DNA of 62,284 bases from NCBI GenBank assembly GCA_903873905.1, contig CAIQQJ010000171.1:1-62284 (forward strand), read 5' to 3'. Under the pieces are notes generated by a model, which did not search any database, was not told the origin of the DNA, and was given only the letters and a program-made list of their open reading frames with translations. The position numbers were made by a program, and so were the translations under genes. How positions within the stretch are numbered: position 1 is the stretch's first letter; each line of letters starts with the position of its first letter. Shown here piece after piece: positions 51,153 through 59,695 of this stretch. This DNA comes from an uncultured Flavobacteriales bacterium. Lineage in GTDB: Bacteria > Bacteroidota > Bacteroidia > Palsa-965.

Positions 51153-51554
51153 ATGAAACAGTCATCAATTATTTTCTCGATTCTAATAATAGTTTTTCTT
51201 GTCATTTCTTCCTGCAATAAACCAGGGACAGATGGCAAAGCAACCTTAAAAGTTTTGGGTCAGCATCATGGTCGCACCATTCCTAACATTACTGGACATC
51301 TTGATACTGTTTATGTGAAATTCAACGCTGTGGATCTTCCTTCTGACCCGACTCATAATTATGATGTGTTTTTTGTTGGTGTCGCTGGACAGGAATACAC
51401 GTTGTGTCCCAATTTGCACGTGGGTGATTATTTTCTTTATGTGGCAGGTTGGGATACTGCAATCAATCAACGAACGACAGGAGGGATGGCGGTGAAAATT
51501 AAGTTTAGTGATCGAAAGAAAGAAATCGAAACAATTGTTGCCATAACGGAATAG
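51153..51554 (+). CDS. Small lipoprotein, paralogue of the 52726-53256 gene
   Basis: Start at ATG 51153 (MKQSSIIFSILIIVFLVISSC, lipid Cys21) gives 133 residues; an upstream ATG at 51087 would spoil the signal. The mature part GQHHGRTIPN, DTVYVKFNAVDLPSD, HNYDVFFV, LCPNLHVGDYFLYVAGWD and TGGMAVKIKF aligns with the minus-strand protein at 52726-53256 (HPDTVFVKYNTL, SNYDTYYV, HCPNLKCGDYYFKVQSFD, TGGFGITV). A beta-sandwich lipoprotein of unknown function found with Met-rich barrels. Confidence 0.75.
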   Translation: MKQSSIIFSILIIVFLVISSCNKPGTDGKATLKVLGQHHGRTIPNITGHLDTVYVKFNAVDLPSDPTHNYDVFFVGVAGQEYTLCPNLHVGDYFLYVAGWDTAINQRTTGGMAVKIKFSDRKKEIETIVAITE

Positions 51555-51635
51555 ATTTCCCGCAACTAATATTTATGGGGTGGTTCTTGAAAAGGAATCG
51601 CCTTTTATATTAGGTTGTGTAAAAGTACAATTCGA

Positions 51636-52724
51636 TCAATAAGAAAAGTTGATTCCAAGCTGAAAGGTACTGGAGGTTCTCATTTGGATTCCATTCAGAT
51701 TTTGGTAAAGTGGCATTCCGCACTCTAATTTCACACCAAGATATTTTTCGTTTTCATTGTAGATATCAAAGTTCAAACCCGCAAATGCAATTGCTGTTTT
51801 TCCTCCATAATTATTTGGATTGTCAGTAGGGTCATTGTTTCTCATTTGATAAAGTGCAGGATCAAATCCAAAAATATCACCTTGGCTTGTTCCTTTTATT
51901 CTTGCAGTTGCACTGAATATTTTTAAAAAGGAATAGGAAATCCAAGTGTTGAGATTGAATTGATTTCCGTATGAATAACCAAGTCGATTTGTGCTGGGTG
52001 TTATGTTGGCAATTGCTTCGGCACCATAGGCCCAAAAATTGTGCTGACCAACACAACTGATATTTGGAATCAAGTCAAAAGTTCCTGAGCCGAGTTGCAT
52101 GGAATAAGCAAGCCGTTTGCTACTGCCAATTATTGTTGGCCCATTTTTAGTGATACTTCCAGTTGGGATATTTATGCCACCTCCGATAATGATATCAAAA
52201 TTACATTTCTTAATTGCGTTGTAGAAAAGGTAAAGTTTTGTATCACCAAATCCATATGCATTGCAGAAAGTTGGCATTTTCATGGTCGACATGTCCATTC
52301 CAGTTAGCTCTTCTGCTAAATAGGCTGGCATTGGTTTCATGTTCATCATGTTTGTTTTAATGCCGAACGTTGCCATTGCAGAAAGTCGATTACTAATACC
52401 ATACATTGCCGTGAACAAGTGGGTTTTCATATTCATTTTCAATGGCGACATCATATTTCCCGACTGTGTGAAGACAAAATCATTGGTCACTTTTTCAGTT
52501 CCCATTTTGTTTCCCTTATGATGATTGTCGGAAAAAGAATAATTGAAGGACCATTTATTTTTCTCAACATAACACGAGGCAAGTAATCCAATTGGAATGT
52601 TTTTTCCAAACAGCAAACATTTGGTTTGAGTCGTATCACTTGCATTCGCGTTAACATTTGAAGTTGCAAGGACGCAACACATTAATGTGAAAATGAAAAA
52701 TCGTGAGGCTGATGCGTTTTTCAT
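51636..52724 (-). CDS. Met-rich outer-membrane barrel protein 2 (paralogue)
   Basis: This 362-residue protein has a signal peptide ending SNVNANA. Its Met/His features are SGNMMSPLKMNMKTHL, TNMMNMKPMPAY and ELTGMDMSTMKMP. It shares block order with the plus-strand barrel at 48711-49829, including GFGDTKLYLFYNAIKKCN, GGGINIPTGS, MQLGSGTFDLIPN and GMPLYQNLNG, and ends LGINFSY. It lies one base after the lipoprotein 2 gene (52726) on the same strand, so lipoprotein-barrel order is reversed relative to the plus-strand set. Confidence 0.78.
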   Translation of the reverse strand: MKNASASRFFIFTLMCCVLATSNVNANASDTTQTKCLLFGKNIPIGLLASCYVEKNKWSFNYSFSDNHHKGNKMGTEKVTNDFVFTQSGNMMSPLKMNMKTHLFTAMYGISNRLSAMATFGIKTNMMNMKPMPAYLAEELTGMDMSTMKMPTFCNAYGFGDTKLYLFYNAIKKCNFDIIIGGGINIPTGSITKNGPTIIGSSKRLAYSMQLGSGTFDLIPNISCVGQHNFWAYGAEAIANITPSTNRLGYSYGNQFNLNTWISYSFLKIFSATARIKGTSQGDIFGFDPALYQMRNNDPTDNPNNYGGKTAIAFAGLNFDIYNENEKYLGVKLECGMPLYQNLNGIQMRTSSTFQLGINFSY

Positions 52725-52725
52725 T

Positions 52726-53256
52726 TCAGTTTACGTTGATTGTGGTGTCCTGTTCATGCAAAGCTGAATTCACAGTTATGCCAAATCCTCCTGTGTAATG
52801 AGAATTGGTTAGGGAGTCAAAGGATTGAACTTTAAAATAGTAATCACCACATTTTAAATTTGGGCAATGGAAATGATCTACCATTCTATAATCACTTACA
52901 TAATACGTGTCGTAATTTGAAGGTAAATTTCCTGGAGAAGTGAGTGTGTTGTATTTTACAAAAACGGTATCAGGATGTGTTGCGTAAAAATAAATTGGTG
53001 TTGAACCGTGGTTGGTAAATATTACAACTTGTGTAAACCCTCCTTGGCCTGCAATGCAGGGTGGTGGGTCTGGAGATTTTTTTTTGCAGGATGCAATTGA
53101 AATCAAAATAAGAAAAGCGAGGAAATTCCTAATGGAAAGAGTATTTGCAAATGCAGCATAAATACTTGGAATTATTTCAGTCCAATGTCTTGTTGATGAA
53201 AATAGAACTGTTTTTATTTTCCGAGCCGCAAACATTTGATAATTTGTAAAAAACAT
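52726..53256 (-). CDS. Lipoprotein 2, paralogue of the 51153-51554 gene (start uncertain)
   Basis: The open frame gives 176 residues, but the lipobox (LAFLILISIASC) lies at about 57, preceded by a charged stretch (QMFAARKIKTVLFSSTRHW). The true start is therefore probably a non-ATG codon close to the SIRNFLAF segment; no in-frame ATG lies there. The mature part (CKKKSPDPPPC onwards) has the same blocks as the paralogue plus an N-terminal GQGGFTQVVIFTNHGS. It ends one base before barrel 2. Confidence 0.65.
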   Translation of the reverse strand: MFFTNYQMFAARKIKTVLFSSTRHWTEIIPSIYAAFANTLSIRNFLAFLILISIASCKKKSPDPPPCIAGQGGFTQVVIFTNHGSTPIYFYATHPDTVFVKYNTLTSPGNLPSNYDTYYVSDYRMVDHFHCPNLKCGDYYFKVQSFDSLTNSHYTGGFGITVNSALHEQDTTINVN

Positions 53257-53327
53257 TTTATGAAAGGTACGAAAAATGAATTGTCATTTGGCAGAAAGAA
53301 ATTTGTGATGTGATAAAATAAGACCTT

Positions 53328-55610
53328 CTATAATTTCATTTTCTTGTTCTTTATTAGCCAAATTACCAATAATGGAAACAATAATAAATCTGTCAATACC
53401 GCAATCAACAATGTAATGCTCACCAACAAGCCGAATAAAAATGTGCTCTCAAAACCAGATCCGATTAGGGTCATGAATCCTGCTGATAGTATGAGGGAAG
53501 TTACGACTACGGCTTTTCCGGTTGAAAGGTAAGTTCGCTTGAGTGCATATAATACATGCTTGCCATGCGAGATCTCCAATTTTAATCTTCCAAGAAAATG
53601 CACGGTGTCATCTGTTGCAATTCCAAATGCAATTGAAAAAATAATTGATGTGGAAGATTTCAATTCAATTCCCAATAATCCCATCAATCCACCAATGAAA
53701 ATAATGGGCAATAAATTAGGTACAATGGCGATGATGGCCATTCGCCAAGATTTATGAATGAGCGCAATGATTATTCCGACAATCAAAATTGAGAGCCATA
53801 ATCCTTGAAGTGTATTGGAGATGATGTATTCATTGTTTTTATCCAACATCACAGCACCACCTGTAAGTTTCATGTGAATCGCTTTCATGTCGGGATCTGT
53901 TGCCATGAAGTTTTCAAGTGCAACATTGTTTTGGCGAATGATTTTGCTTCCGATGTCATGCATTTTTCCACTGATGCGCCCTTCCTTTCCATCCTTTGTG
54001 ACAAATGTTTTTAATTCTTTTCGTTTTCTGAATTGTGACAATTGAGATGTCAAATCTCCAATGTCAGCTGAATCTTTTGGTAAAATGTAATAATCAGGAT
54101 TACCATTGTTTTCAGCCTTGTTAATTCCTTTTATGATAGACGCAGGCGACAAAATAAATCCAACGCTGTAATTTTTATGGAGATATTTTTCCATTTTGTC
54201 GATCGCTCGTAATTCCTTTACACCAAAAACAGTACTTGTGGAATCGGACGGCGTAACAATCATTTCAAATGGCCGCACGCCAGAAAATTTCTTTTCAAAG
54301 AATGTAAAATCCTGACGCAGTTCATCGCGCATCGTCAATCCCTCAATCATGTAATTGTTGAGATTGATTCTTGTTATTCCCCAACAACTAAATAAAAAAA
54401 GTATAATTGTTCCAATCCATACTTGTTTTTCATTTCTGAAAATCCAGGACAATATTTTCAGCAATCTTTTATTCCAGAATTGAGAAGATTCTTTTTCCAG
54501 TCTTAGATTAGGTTGAGGTATGACACTTAGTGCAAGTGGCACAATGGTGAAGGCAAGGATAAATCCAATAAAAACTCCTATAGAAGTATAAAAACCAAAA
54601 TCTCGAATTGGAATAATGTGTGAATTGAGTAATGACAAAAATCCAAGTGAAGTTGTGATAAGCGTAATGAAGGTTGCAAATCCAACATCTTTAATTGTTT
54701 TGAGCAAGGCGTCGAAACGGTTGCTTGTTCCTTCACGCAATTCCTCTAAGTATTTTGTGACAATATGTACTACGTCCGACATGCCAACAACAAACATCAT
54801 GGTAGGAAGTAAAACCGTCATAATGTCCAGTGATTTTCCTGAAGCTGTCATTAGCGCAAGTGTCCAAATGATTGATAGAACAACAACCATTACTGGCACC
54901 CAAACTCCCCAGAACGTGCGAAATGAAATGTAGAGGAAGAGCACAACAAGAAGAAACGAGGCGATGAAAAAATAATAAAATTCTCCGCTGAGTTTTTCCA
55001 GATAAGTTTTTTGGCCTTTTGCTTTACTTGCAGTTCGAACATTTTCAAAATGGAAACTGGCCAAGAGTTTATCGATATTTTTTACAAGCGCATCTGATTT
55101 TTTCTTGTTGATTCCTTCTGTTGTTTTCAAAAACAAACTGACTGCTTTTCCATCTGTAGAAAAAAAGGATCCCATCAATTCTTCCGATCGGAATATTATG
55201 GAAGAATCGGATTTGTATCTAGAAGGATCATCAACATGGATGTATGGAAATTGAATCGGTCCAAATTCGGTTACGGATGTATTCTGAAGTGTTGTCGGGG
55301 AAATAACATTGGTAATGTCCGGAATATGTTTCAGCGAATCGGATAGCGCTTCTATTTTTTCTAGAAAATCTTTTTGAAAAATACCTTTTTTATTTTCGAC
55401 AGCAATTAATACGAATTCATTGTCGTATTCAAAGGTTTTCCTGAATTTGAGATAGACATCAAGGTCCGGATCATTGACTGGGAAAAAACTTTCGAAATCG
55501 TAATTGAATTTTATTTTTCTTAATTCATAAACCGAAAACGAAGTAATGATGATGACCAGTGCAAGACTGAAATAGCTGATTATTTTGAAGTGCTTTCGGA
55601 GGAAATTCAT
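53328..55610 (-). CDS. MMPL/RND-superfamily exporter (HAE3/SSD type)
   Basis: This 760-residue inner-membrane protein has twofold RND symmetry. TM1 is at the N-terminus (ISYFSLALVIIITSFSVYE), then a periplasmic loop with NFDYESFFPVNDPDLDVYLK-like words (DFESFFPVNDPD). TM2-TM6 include VLLPTMMFVVGMSDVVHIV, and a second loop is followed by TM7-TM12 with SIIFSIAFGIATDDTVHFLG. The GxxxDD TM4 equivalent is DDTVH in the second half and SDVVH in the first. Such predicted exporters move lipids, hopanoids or other hydrophobic compounds. No adaptor or TolC is adjacent. It could be transcribed together with the metal cluster's minus-strand genes 71 bases downstream. Confidence 0.85.
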   Translation of the reverse strand: MNFLRKHFKIISYFSLALVIIITSFSVYELRKIKFNYDFESFFPVNDPDLDVYLKFRKTFEYDNEFVLIAVENKKGIFQKDFLEKIEALSDSLKHIPDITNVISPTTLQNTSVTEFGPIQFPYIHVDDPSRYKSDSSIIFRSEELMGSFFSTDGKAVSLFLKTTEGINKKKSDALVKNIDKLLASFHFENVRTASKAKGQKTYLEKLSGEFYYFFIASFLLVVLFLYISFRTFWGVWVPVMVVVLSIIWTLALMTASGKSLDIMTVLLPTMMFVVGMSDVVHIVTKYLEELREGTSNRFDALLKTIKDVGFATFITLITTSLGFLSLLNSHIIPIRDFGFYTSIGVFIGFILAFTIVPLALSVIPQPNLRLEKESSQFWNKRLLKILSWIFRNEKQVWIGTIILFLFSCWGITRINLNNYMIEGLTMRDELRQDFTFFEKKFSGVRPFEMIVTPSDSTSTVFGVKELRAIDKMEKYLHKNYSVGFILSPASIIKGINKAENNGNPDYYILPKDSADIGDLTSQLSQFRKRKELKTFVTKDGKEGRISGKMHDIGSKIIRQNNVALENFMATDPDMKAIHMKLTGGAVMLDKNNEYIISNTLQGLWLSILIVGIIIALIHKSWRMAIIAIVPNLLPIIFIGGLMGLLGIELKSSTSIIFSIAFGIATDDTVHFLGRLKLEISHGKHVLYALKRTYLSTGKAVVVTSLILSAGFMTLIGSGFESTFLFGLLVSITLLIAVLTDLLLFPLLVIWLIKNKKMKL

Positions 55611-55626
55611 TTAGTGTAAAGATAAT

Positions 55627-55667
55627 GACAACAAGGGAGTGACAAGTGGCAAGGGACAGGGGACAAG
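55627..55667 (+). repeat. Degenerate GACAAGGG-type tandem words
   Basis: The 41 bases contain GACAACAAGG, GAGTGACAAGTGGCAAGG and GACAGGGGACAAG, i.e. five imperfect copies of a roughly 8-base unit related to GACAAGGG. It lies in the 153-base gap between two minus-strand genes. A different short-repeat family from the AGTATTG arrays. Confidence 0.5.
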
Positions 55668-55763
55668 ATTTGTTTATGACTATTTATTATTTATGAATAT
55701 AAGTGGAGAGCCATGAGCATCGTTTCTCATCTTGTTTTTTAAATGATAAAAGCCGCTATTATT

Positions 55764-58700
55764 TTATTGCACGATTAAATAATTATTTCTGATCATCGTT
55801 TCACCCGTTAGGCGATAGACATAAGTTCCCTTTGCGAGTTTACCAGTGAAAACTTGATCACCATTCCGATGTTGTTCACGCAAAATCATTTCCCCTTCGC
55901 TATTAAAAATTTCGACGGTGAACTTTTCATCCTTATCGCTTTGCAATGTCAAAACTTGTCCAGATAAAGAGGGATTTGGAAATAATGCAGCATTCCCATT
56001 GGTGATTTGATGTTCGTGAATTCCAATTAAATGTCCAATATTGATATTATCAAGATAAATGGCTTGACCAAAATATCCTGTATTACGAATAGCAATCATC
56101 AAATCAGGATGTGTCATCCAAGCGGAAAGATCCACGCTGTCAGTTCTCCATTCTGCTGCAGCAGGTACGAAGGTGGAACTCTGTAATGATGGAGCAGTAG
56201 CCAATGTTGCGCCTCCTTTGGAATACAAGGTGGTGAATGTTGCTCCGCAATCGGTGGAAACATTTACAGAAAGCGTATCTGAATAAGGATAACCATAAAG
56301 TGAATAGGCAACATCGAAAAACATTTTGTGATCTGTCAATTGAGTCATGTCCGCGCGAATTCTGAAATCGGAACTTCCACCTTGTGCATCGAAATTGTAA
56401 TTGTCAAACAACATTGATTGTGTACTGTTTCCAAATCCACCTGCAGCATTGCTCAAGGTCCATTGACCACTTGATGGAGTAGAAGCAAGCCACCAATTTG
56501 TTGGAGGAAAACTGTTTTGAAAATCTTGAGAAGGAATTAATCCTGGAACATAAGTGGAAACTGTTATTGCCAATGTTGCTGTATCGGTTTGTGCGCTTGC
56601 ATCCGTTACAATTAATGTTGCAATGTAATTTCCAACTGATGAATAGAGCACGGAAGGATTTCTTTGTGTGGATGAAGTAGGAGATCCTCCAGGGAAAAAC
56701 CATTGCCAAGTTGCACCAGCGTGATTTAATTCTGAATGATCTTCGAAATGAAATGAATCAACAGCGCAATTGATCGTGTAATTTAATTTATCCACTTGAG
56801 CTTCTGCAATTGGATGGCTCGGTTGATCATTCAAAACATTTTCCCAAACACCACGACCATAAGTTGAAACTCGAATTTTGCCATCGCGATAAAATGGTTT
56901 TGCATTGAGCGAATTGATATAAACAGGAAGTCCGTTATTGTCAACGATCCAATTACTCATGGAATTATTTCTGTAATAAATGGTGTTTGCCGTGATGTAA
57001 TAAACGCCTCCATTTGTTGCTGCAATATTTTGAATCCAACGGCCTTCCTCATTGTCAAGAACAGCTGTTGTCAAATTATTCCACGATGTTCCTCCATTGC
57101 CAGTTAGAAAAACTTTATTCCCATTCGAACCACTCGGGTAATCAATCCAAAGTGAATCGGCGTCTGATGAACTCACGGATAAATCTATTCTTGAACTTGT
57201 TCCTGCAGGAATTGTCAATTGATTCCAAGTTGTTCCGCCATCAATTGTTTTCCAAATTTTTCCAATATTTCCTGAAGCAGGACGCTGCACAACATACATT
57301 GTGTTCGGATCACTTTGTGCAATTTCGAAATAAGAAATTCTTGCATTCACATTTGTTCCGAATGCATACACAAGATTATACGATCCGCCCCCGTCAATTG
57401 ATTTGAAAATTTTATTTTCTTTTCCAAGCCAAACAATATTGTAACATCTCGGATCAAAAACCATTTCACTTGATTCGGAAGAATAATAACTTTCATTCGG
57501 CCACATACCAACACTGAAACGTTGAATTGGAAGACCAAGAGAAGTTGGAAGAATGGCTCCACCAATATCAGAACTGTAAACTTTTCTGTTCTCACCTGGG
57601 TTTACGTATCCCGATGCCGGTTCTCCGCCACCCAATTGTAAAAAACTTCCGCTGGGATAATTTTCATAATGCGAAACAGTTCCATTGTGATAACATCCGC
57701 CAACCATAACATCCTCATTCCATCCGGTATCGAATCCCCAAAATTCCGAACCATGAACACCATCCATTTTTGTTTGTTCATTGTTGCGAAAAAAATCAGT
57801 TGAAAAATAAATCCCACCATCATTCGTGATCCAAGTTCCATTCACGCCATTTCGAAAATCCTGTTGGTCAACGTGAATGTTCATTGGGCCACCGATATAT
57901 CCTGCAACCGAATCGAAATTCATTCCACCATCATCAGAACGCCAAATATTCAATCCCCCGATGATAATCGCATCCGCATTATTCGGATCGGCCATGATTG
58001 CACAATTATAAAATCCCTGATCATAAGTCCAAGATGCATTTCCATAAGCGAGATTCGGATGTATATAATTGTACGGACCGCCATCTGGACCATTTGGGAG
58101 TGTCCATGTCACGCCACCATCATCACTTCGGTAAACACCAATGAAATCATAATCATTCGCTTTTGAATTACCAATGAGATAAGCATAAACACGATTTGAA
58201 TTATTCGGAGAAACTGCAAGACGTGCACCACCATCGCTGCGCATAGGATCGGAAGAATTATACCAACCATTTGTTTGAACCATGAATGATGTTCCTGTAT
58301 CGGAGGACAAAAGAAATTCACATTTGATTGCTGTTGGATTATTTTTTAAAAGATAAACAACGTTGTTAGCACCAGGGCGAAGTTTTACATCATAACATGG
58401 ACTTGTAAAAATGTGCGACCAAGAAACTCCTCCATTGGTAGACTTATAAAATCCTTGTGTTGCAGCGACTAAAATGGTTTGTGTATTTGTTGGATGAATT
58501 AAAATTTCATTCGGACCTAAATTGGATTGTGATAAAATCGCATTCCATGTATTTCCACCATCTGAAGTTTTGAAAATAAAATTTCCAGAGCCAACAAAAC
58601 AAGTAAGAGAATCTATCGGATCAACAGCAATTGCGGTAATTCCACCATTCATCGGATCATTGGGAGAAACAAGTGACCAAGTATTTCCAGCATTTGTACT

Positions 58701-59195
58701 TCTGTAAATTTCACCGGGTTCTGTTCCGCAATACAACCAATTCGGATGTGCACTGCATTCTGAAATGCTGTAAACATTTGTTTGTTCACCCACGCGCGTG
58801 GCAGATTCATCATATACAACTTGAGGTCCAACAAGATTCCAGTTGCTAGTACTTCGCGCAGTAGCAAGATTTTGTTTTTGAATATTCCACTTCGCAATTT
58901 GCTCCTGTGGACTTGCTTGATGAATGAATCCATCACTTCCAATCCAATCCTGGTTTTTATGTCTCCATATTCGATAATATTCAGTGTGCGCCGATTTTAC
59001 ATAAGGATTTGAAGCGAAATAAGTATTGTACAAACTGTCAACTTTCAAAACGTTAGGATTATCCGAATACATTTCCTGCGCCCAATTGGGAAGTGTTGCA
59101 ATGCTTGCCGCAGAAGGTTTGTAAATTTCTTGAGCAGAAATTGCCAAGGGACAAGTAAGCAAAGCCAGGAGCAAATAGTTCAGGAGGAATTTCAT
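55764..59195 (-). CDS. Giant T9SS-secreted protein: BNR/VPS10-like propeller, PKD domain, choice-of-anchor J domain
   Basis: This 1143-residue protein has a signal peptide ending PLAISAQ. Residues about 120-790 hold many BNR/sortilin-type propeller words with the Asp-box pattern S-x-D-x-G-x-x-W: STNAGNTWSLV, TSDGGNTWNA, STNGGVSWSH, SDDGGVTWTL, TIDGGTTWNQ and GNGGTSWNN. A PKD domain follows (about 800-890; FHFEDHSEL and WQWFFPGGSPTSS). A jelly-roll choice-of-anchor J-like domain comes next (about 900-1060; LDNINIGH at its end) and then a T9SS type A tail (ALFPNPSLSGQ). Such proteins are cell-surface or outer-matrix proteins; no enzymatic site is evident. Confidence 0.88.
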   Translation of the reverse strand: MKFLLNYLLLALLTCPLAISAQEIYKPSAASIATLPNWAQEMYSDNPNVLKVDSLYNTYFASNPYVKSAHTEYYRIWRHKNQDWIGSDGFIHQASPQEQIAKWNIQKQNLATARSTSNWNLVGPQVVYDESATRVGEQTNVYSISECSAHPNWLYCGTEPGEIYRSTNAGNTWSLVSPNDPMNGGITAIAVDPIDSLTCFVGSGNFIFKTSDGGNTWNAILSQSNLGPNEILIHPTNTQTILVAATQGFYKSTNGGVSWSHIFTSPCYDVKLRPGANNVVYLLKNNPTAIKCEFLLSSDTGTSFMVQTNGWYNSSDPMRSDGGARLAVSPNNSNRVYAYLIGNSKANDYDFIGVYRSDDGGVTWTLPNGPDGGPYNYIHPNLAYGNASWTYDQGFYNCAIMADPNNADAIIIGGLNIWRSDDGGMNFDSVAGYIGGPMNIHVDQQDFRNGVNGTWITNDGGIYFSTDFFRNNEQTKMDGVHGSEFWGFDTGWNEDVMVGGCYHNGTVSHYENYPSGSFLQLGGGEPASGYVNPGENRKVYSSDIGGAILPTSLGLPIQRFSVGMWPNESYYSSESSEMVFDPRCYNIVWLGKENKIFKSIDGGGSYNLVYAFGTNVNARISYFEIAQSDPNTMYVVQRPASGNIGKIWKTIDGGTTWNQLTIPAGTSSRIDLSVSSSDADSLWIDYPSGSNGNKVFLTGNGGTSWNNLTTAVLDNEEGRWIQNIAATNGGVYYITANTIYYRNNSMSNWIVDNNGLPVYINSLNAKPFYRDGKIRVSTYGRGVWENVLNDQPSHPIAEAQVDKLNYTINCAVDSFHFEDHSELNHAGATWQWFFPGGSPTSSTQRNPSVLYSSVGNYIATLIVTDASAQTDTATLAITVSTYVPGLIPSQDFQNSFPPTNWWLASTPSSGQWTLSNAAGGFGNSTQSMLFDNYNFDAQGGSSDFRIRADMTQLTDHKMFFDVAYSLYGYPYSDTLSVNVSTDCGATFTTLYSKGGATLATAPSLQSSTFVPAAAEWRTDSVDLSAWMTHPDLMIAIRNTGYFGQAIYLDNINIGHLIGIHEHQITNGNAALFPNPSLSGQVLTLQSDKDEKFTVEIFNSEGEMILREQHRNGDQVFTGKLAKGTYVYRLTGETMIRNNYLIVQ

Positions 59196-59300
59196 AGTTG
59201 GATATTTTTATCGAACCAAAGATCAGGAATTTGATGCTGATCACAGAATTGCTTTTTAAAGTAATGTTGAAAACAATTACATAGGGGGCGAAAAAACTGC

Positions 59301-59308
59301 TATATTTG
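59301..59308 (+). promoter_or_regulatory. -7 box for the initiator tRNA gene
   Basis: TATATTTG, a perfect TAnnTTTG followed by CACCGC, lies 80 bases upstream of the tRNA. The -33 element is not obvious; GGGGGC is at the expected distance instead. Confidence 0.5.
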
Positions 59309-59388
59309 CACCGCTTTTCAGGGCAAGGACAGTTAAAGTTTCCAATTTATGGACGGAAATGGTTCTTGAAAAGGAAGGTAACATACGA

Positions 59389-59460
<72 letters not shown>

Positions 59461-59466
59461 CTTAAG

Positions 59467-59498
59467 AAAACCCAGTTGAGAAATCAACTGGGTTTTTT
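59467..59498 (+). terminator. Strong terminator after the initiator tRNA
   Basis: AAAACCCAGTTGA (59467-59479) pairs with TCAACTGGGTTTT (59484-59496), a 13-bp perfect stem with a GAAA tetraloop, followed by further Ts. It lies six bases after the tRNA. Confidence 0.9.
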
Positions 59499-59510
59499 CG
59501 TTTTTTGATT

Positions 59511-59570
59511 GAGGGCGTTTGTTACCCTCGAATTTTGAACGAGGGCGAAAAATGTTTGAAAACACCCTCG
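59511..59570 (+). other. Alternating GAGGG/CCCTC segments (mutually exclusive hairpins)
   Basis: Four complementary blocks follow one another: GAGGGCG (59511-59517), CCCTCG (59525-59530), CGAGGGCG (59540-59547) and CACCCTCG (about 59563-59570). Block 2 can pair with block 3 (CCCTCG with CGAGGG), or block 1 with 2 and block 3 with 4, as in attenuator-like switches. It lies upstream of the Fic operators. No coding frame. Confidence 0.5.
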
Positions 59571-59620
59571 TTTGAATGCATTTGTGGTAGTTGCCCCAAT
59601 GGATAATTATGCAAATGACC

Positions 59621-59648
59621 ATTTAACTATAAAATTGCAAAGTTAAAT
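59621..59648. promoter_or_regulatory. Distal operator of the Fic gene
   Basis: ATTTAACT (59621-59628) and AGTTAAAT (59641-59648) form an inverted repeat with a 12-base spacer. The left half continues ATA, like the proximal operator, and begins exactly 40 bases upstream of it. Confidence 0.65.
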
Positions 59649-59660
59649 AAGAGTGCATAT

Positions 59661-59688
59661 ATTTAACTATAGAAATTTATAGTTAAAT
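59661..59688. promoter_or_regulatory. Proximal operator of the Fic gene
   Basis: A perfect inverted repeat with 11-base arms, ATTTAACTATA (59661-59671) and TATAGTTAAAT (59678-59688), 6-base spacer, ending seven bases before the Fic ATG. The Fic protein has a C-terminal winged-helix domain that could bind here (autoregulation, inferred). Confidence 0.75.
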
Positions 59689-59695
59689 TTGAAAT

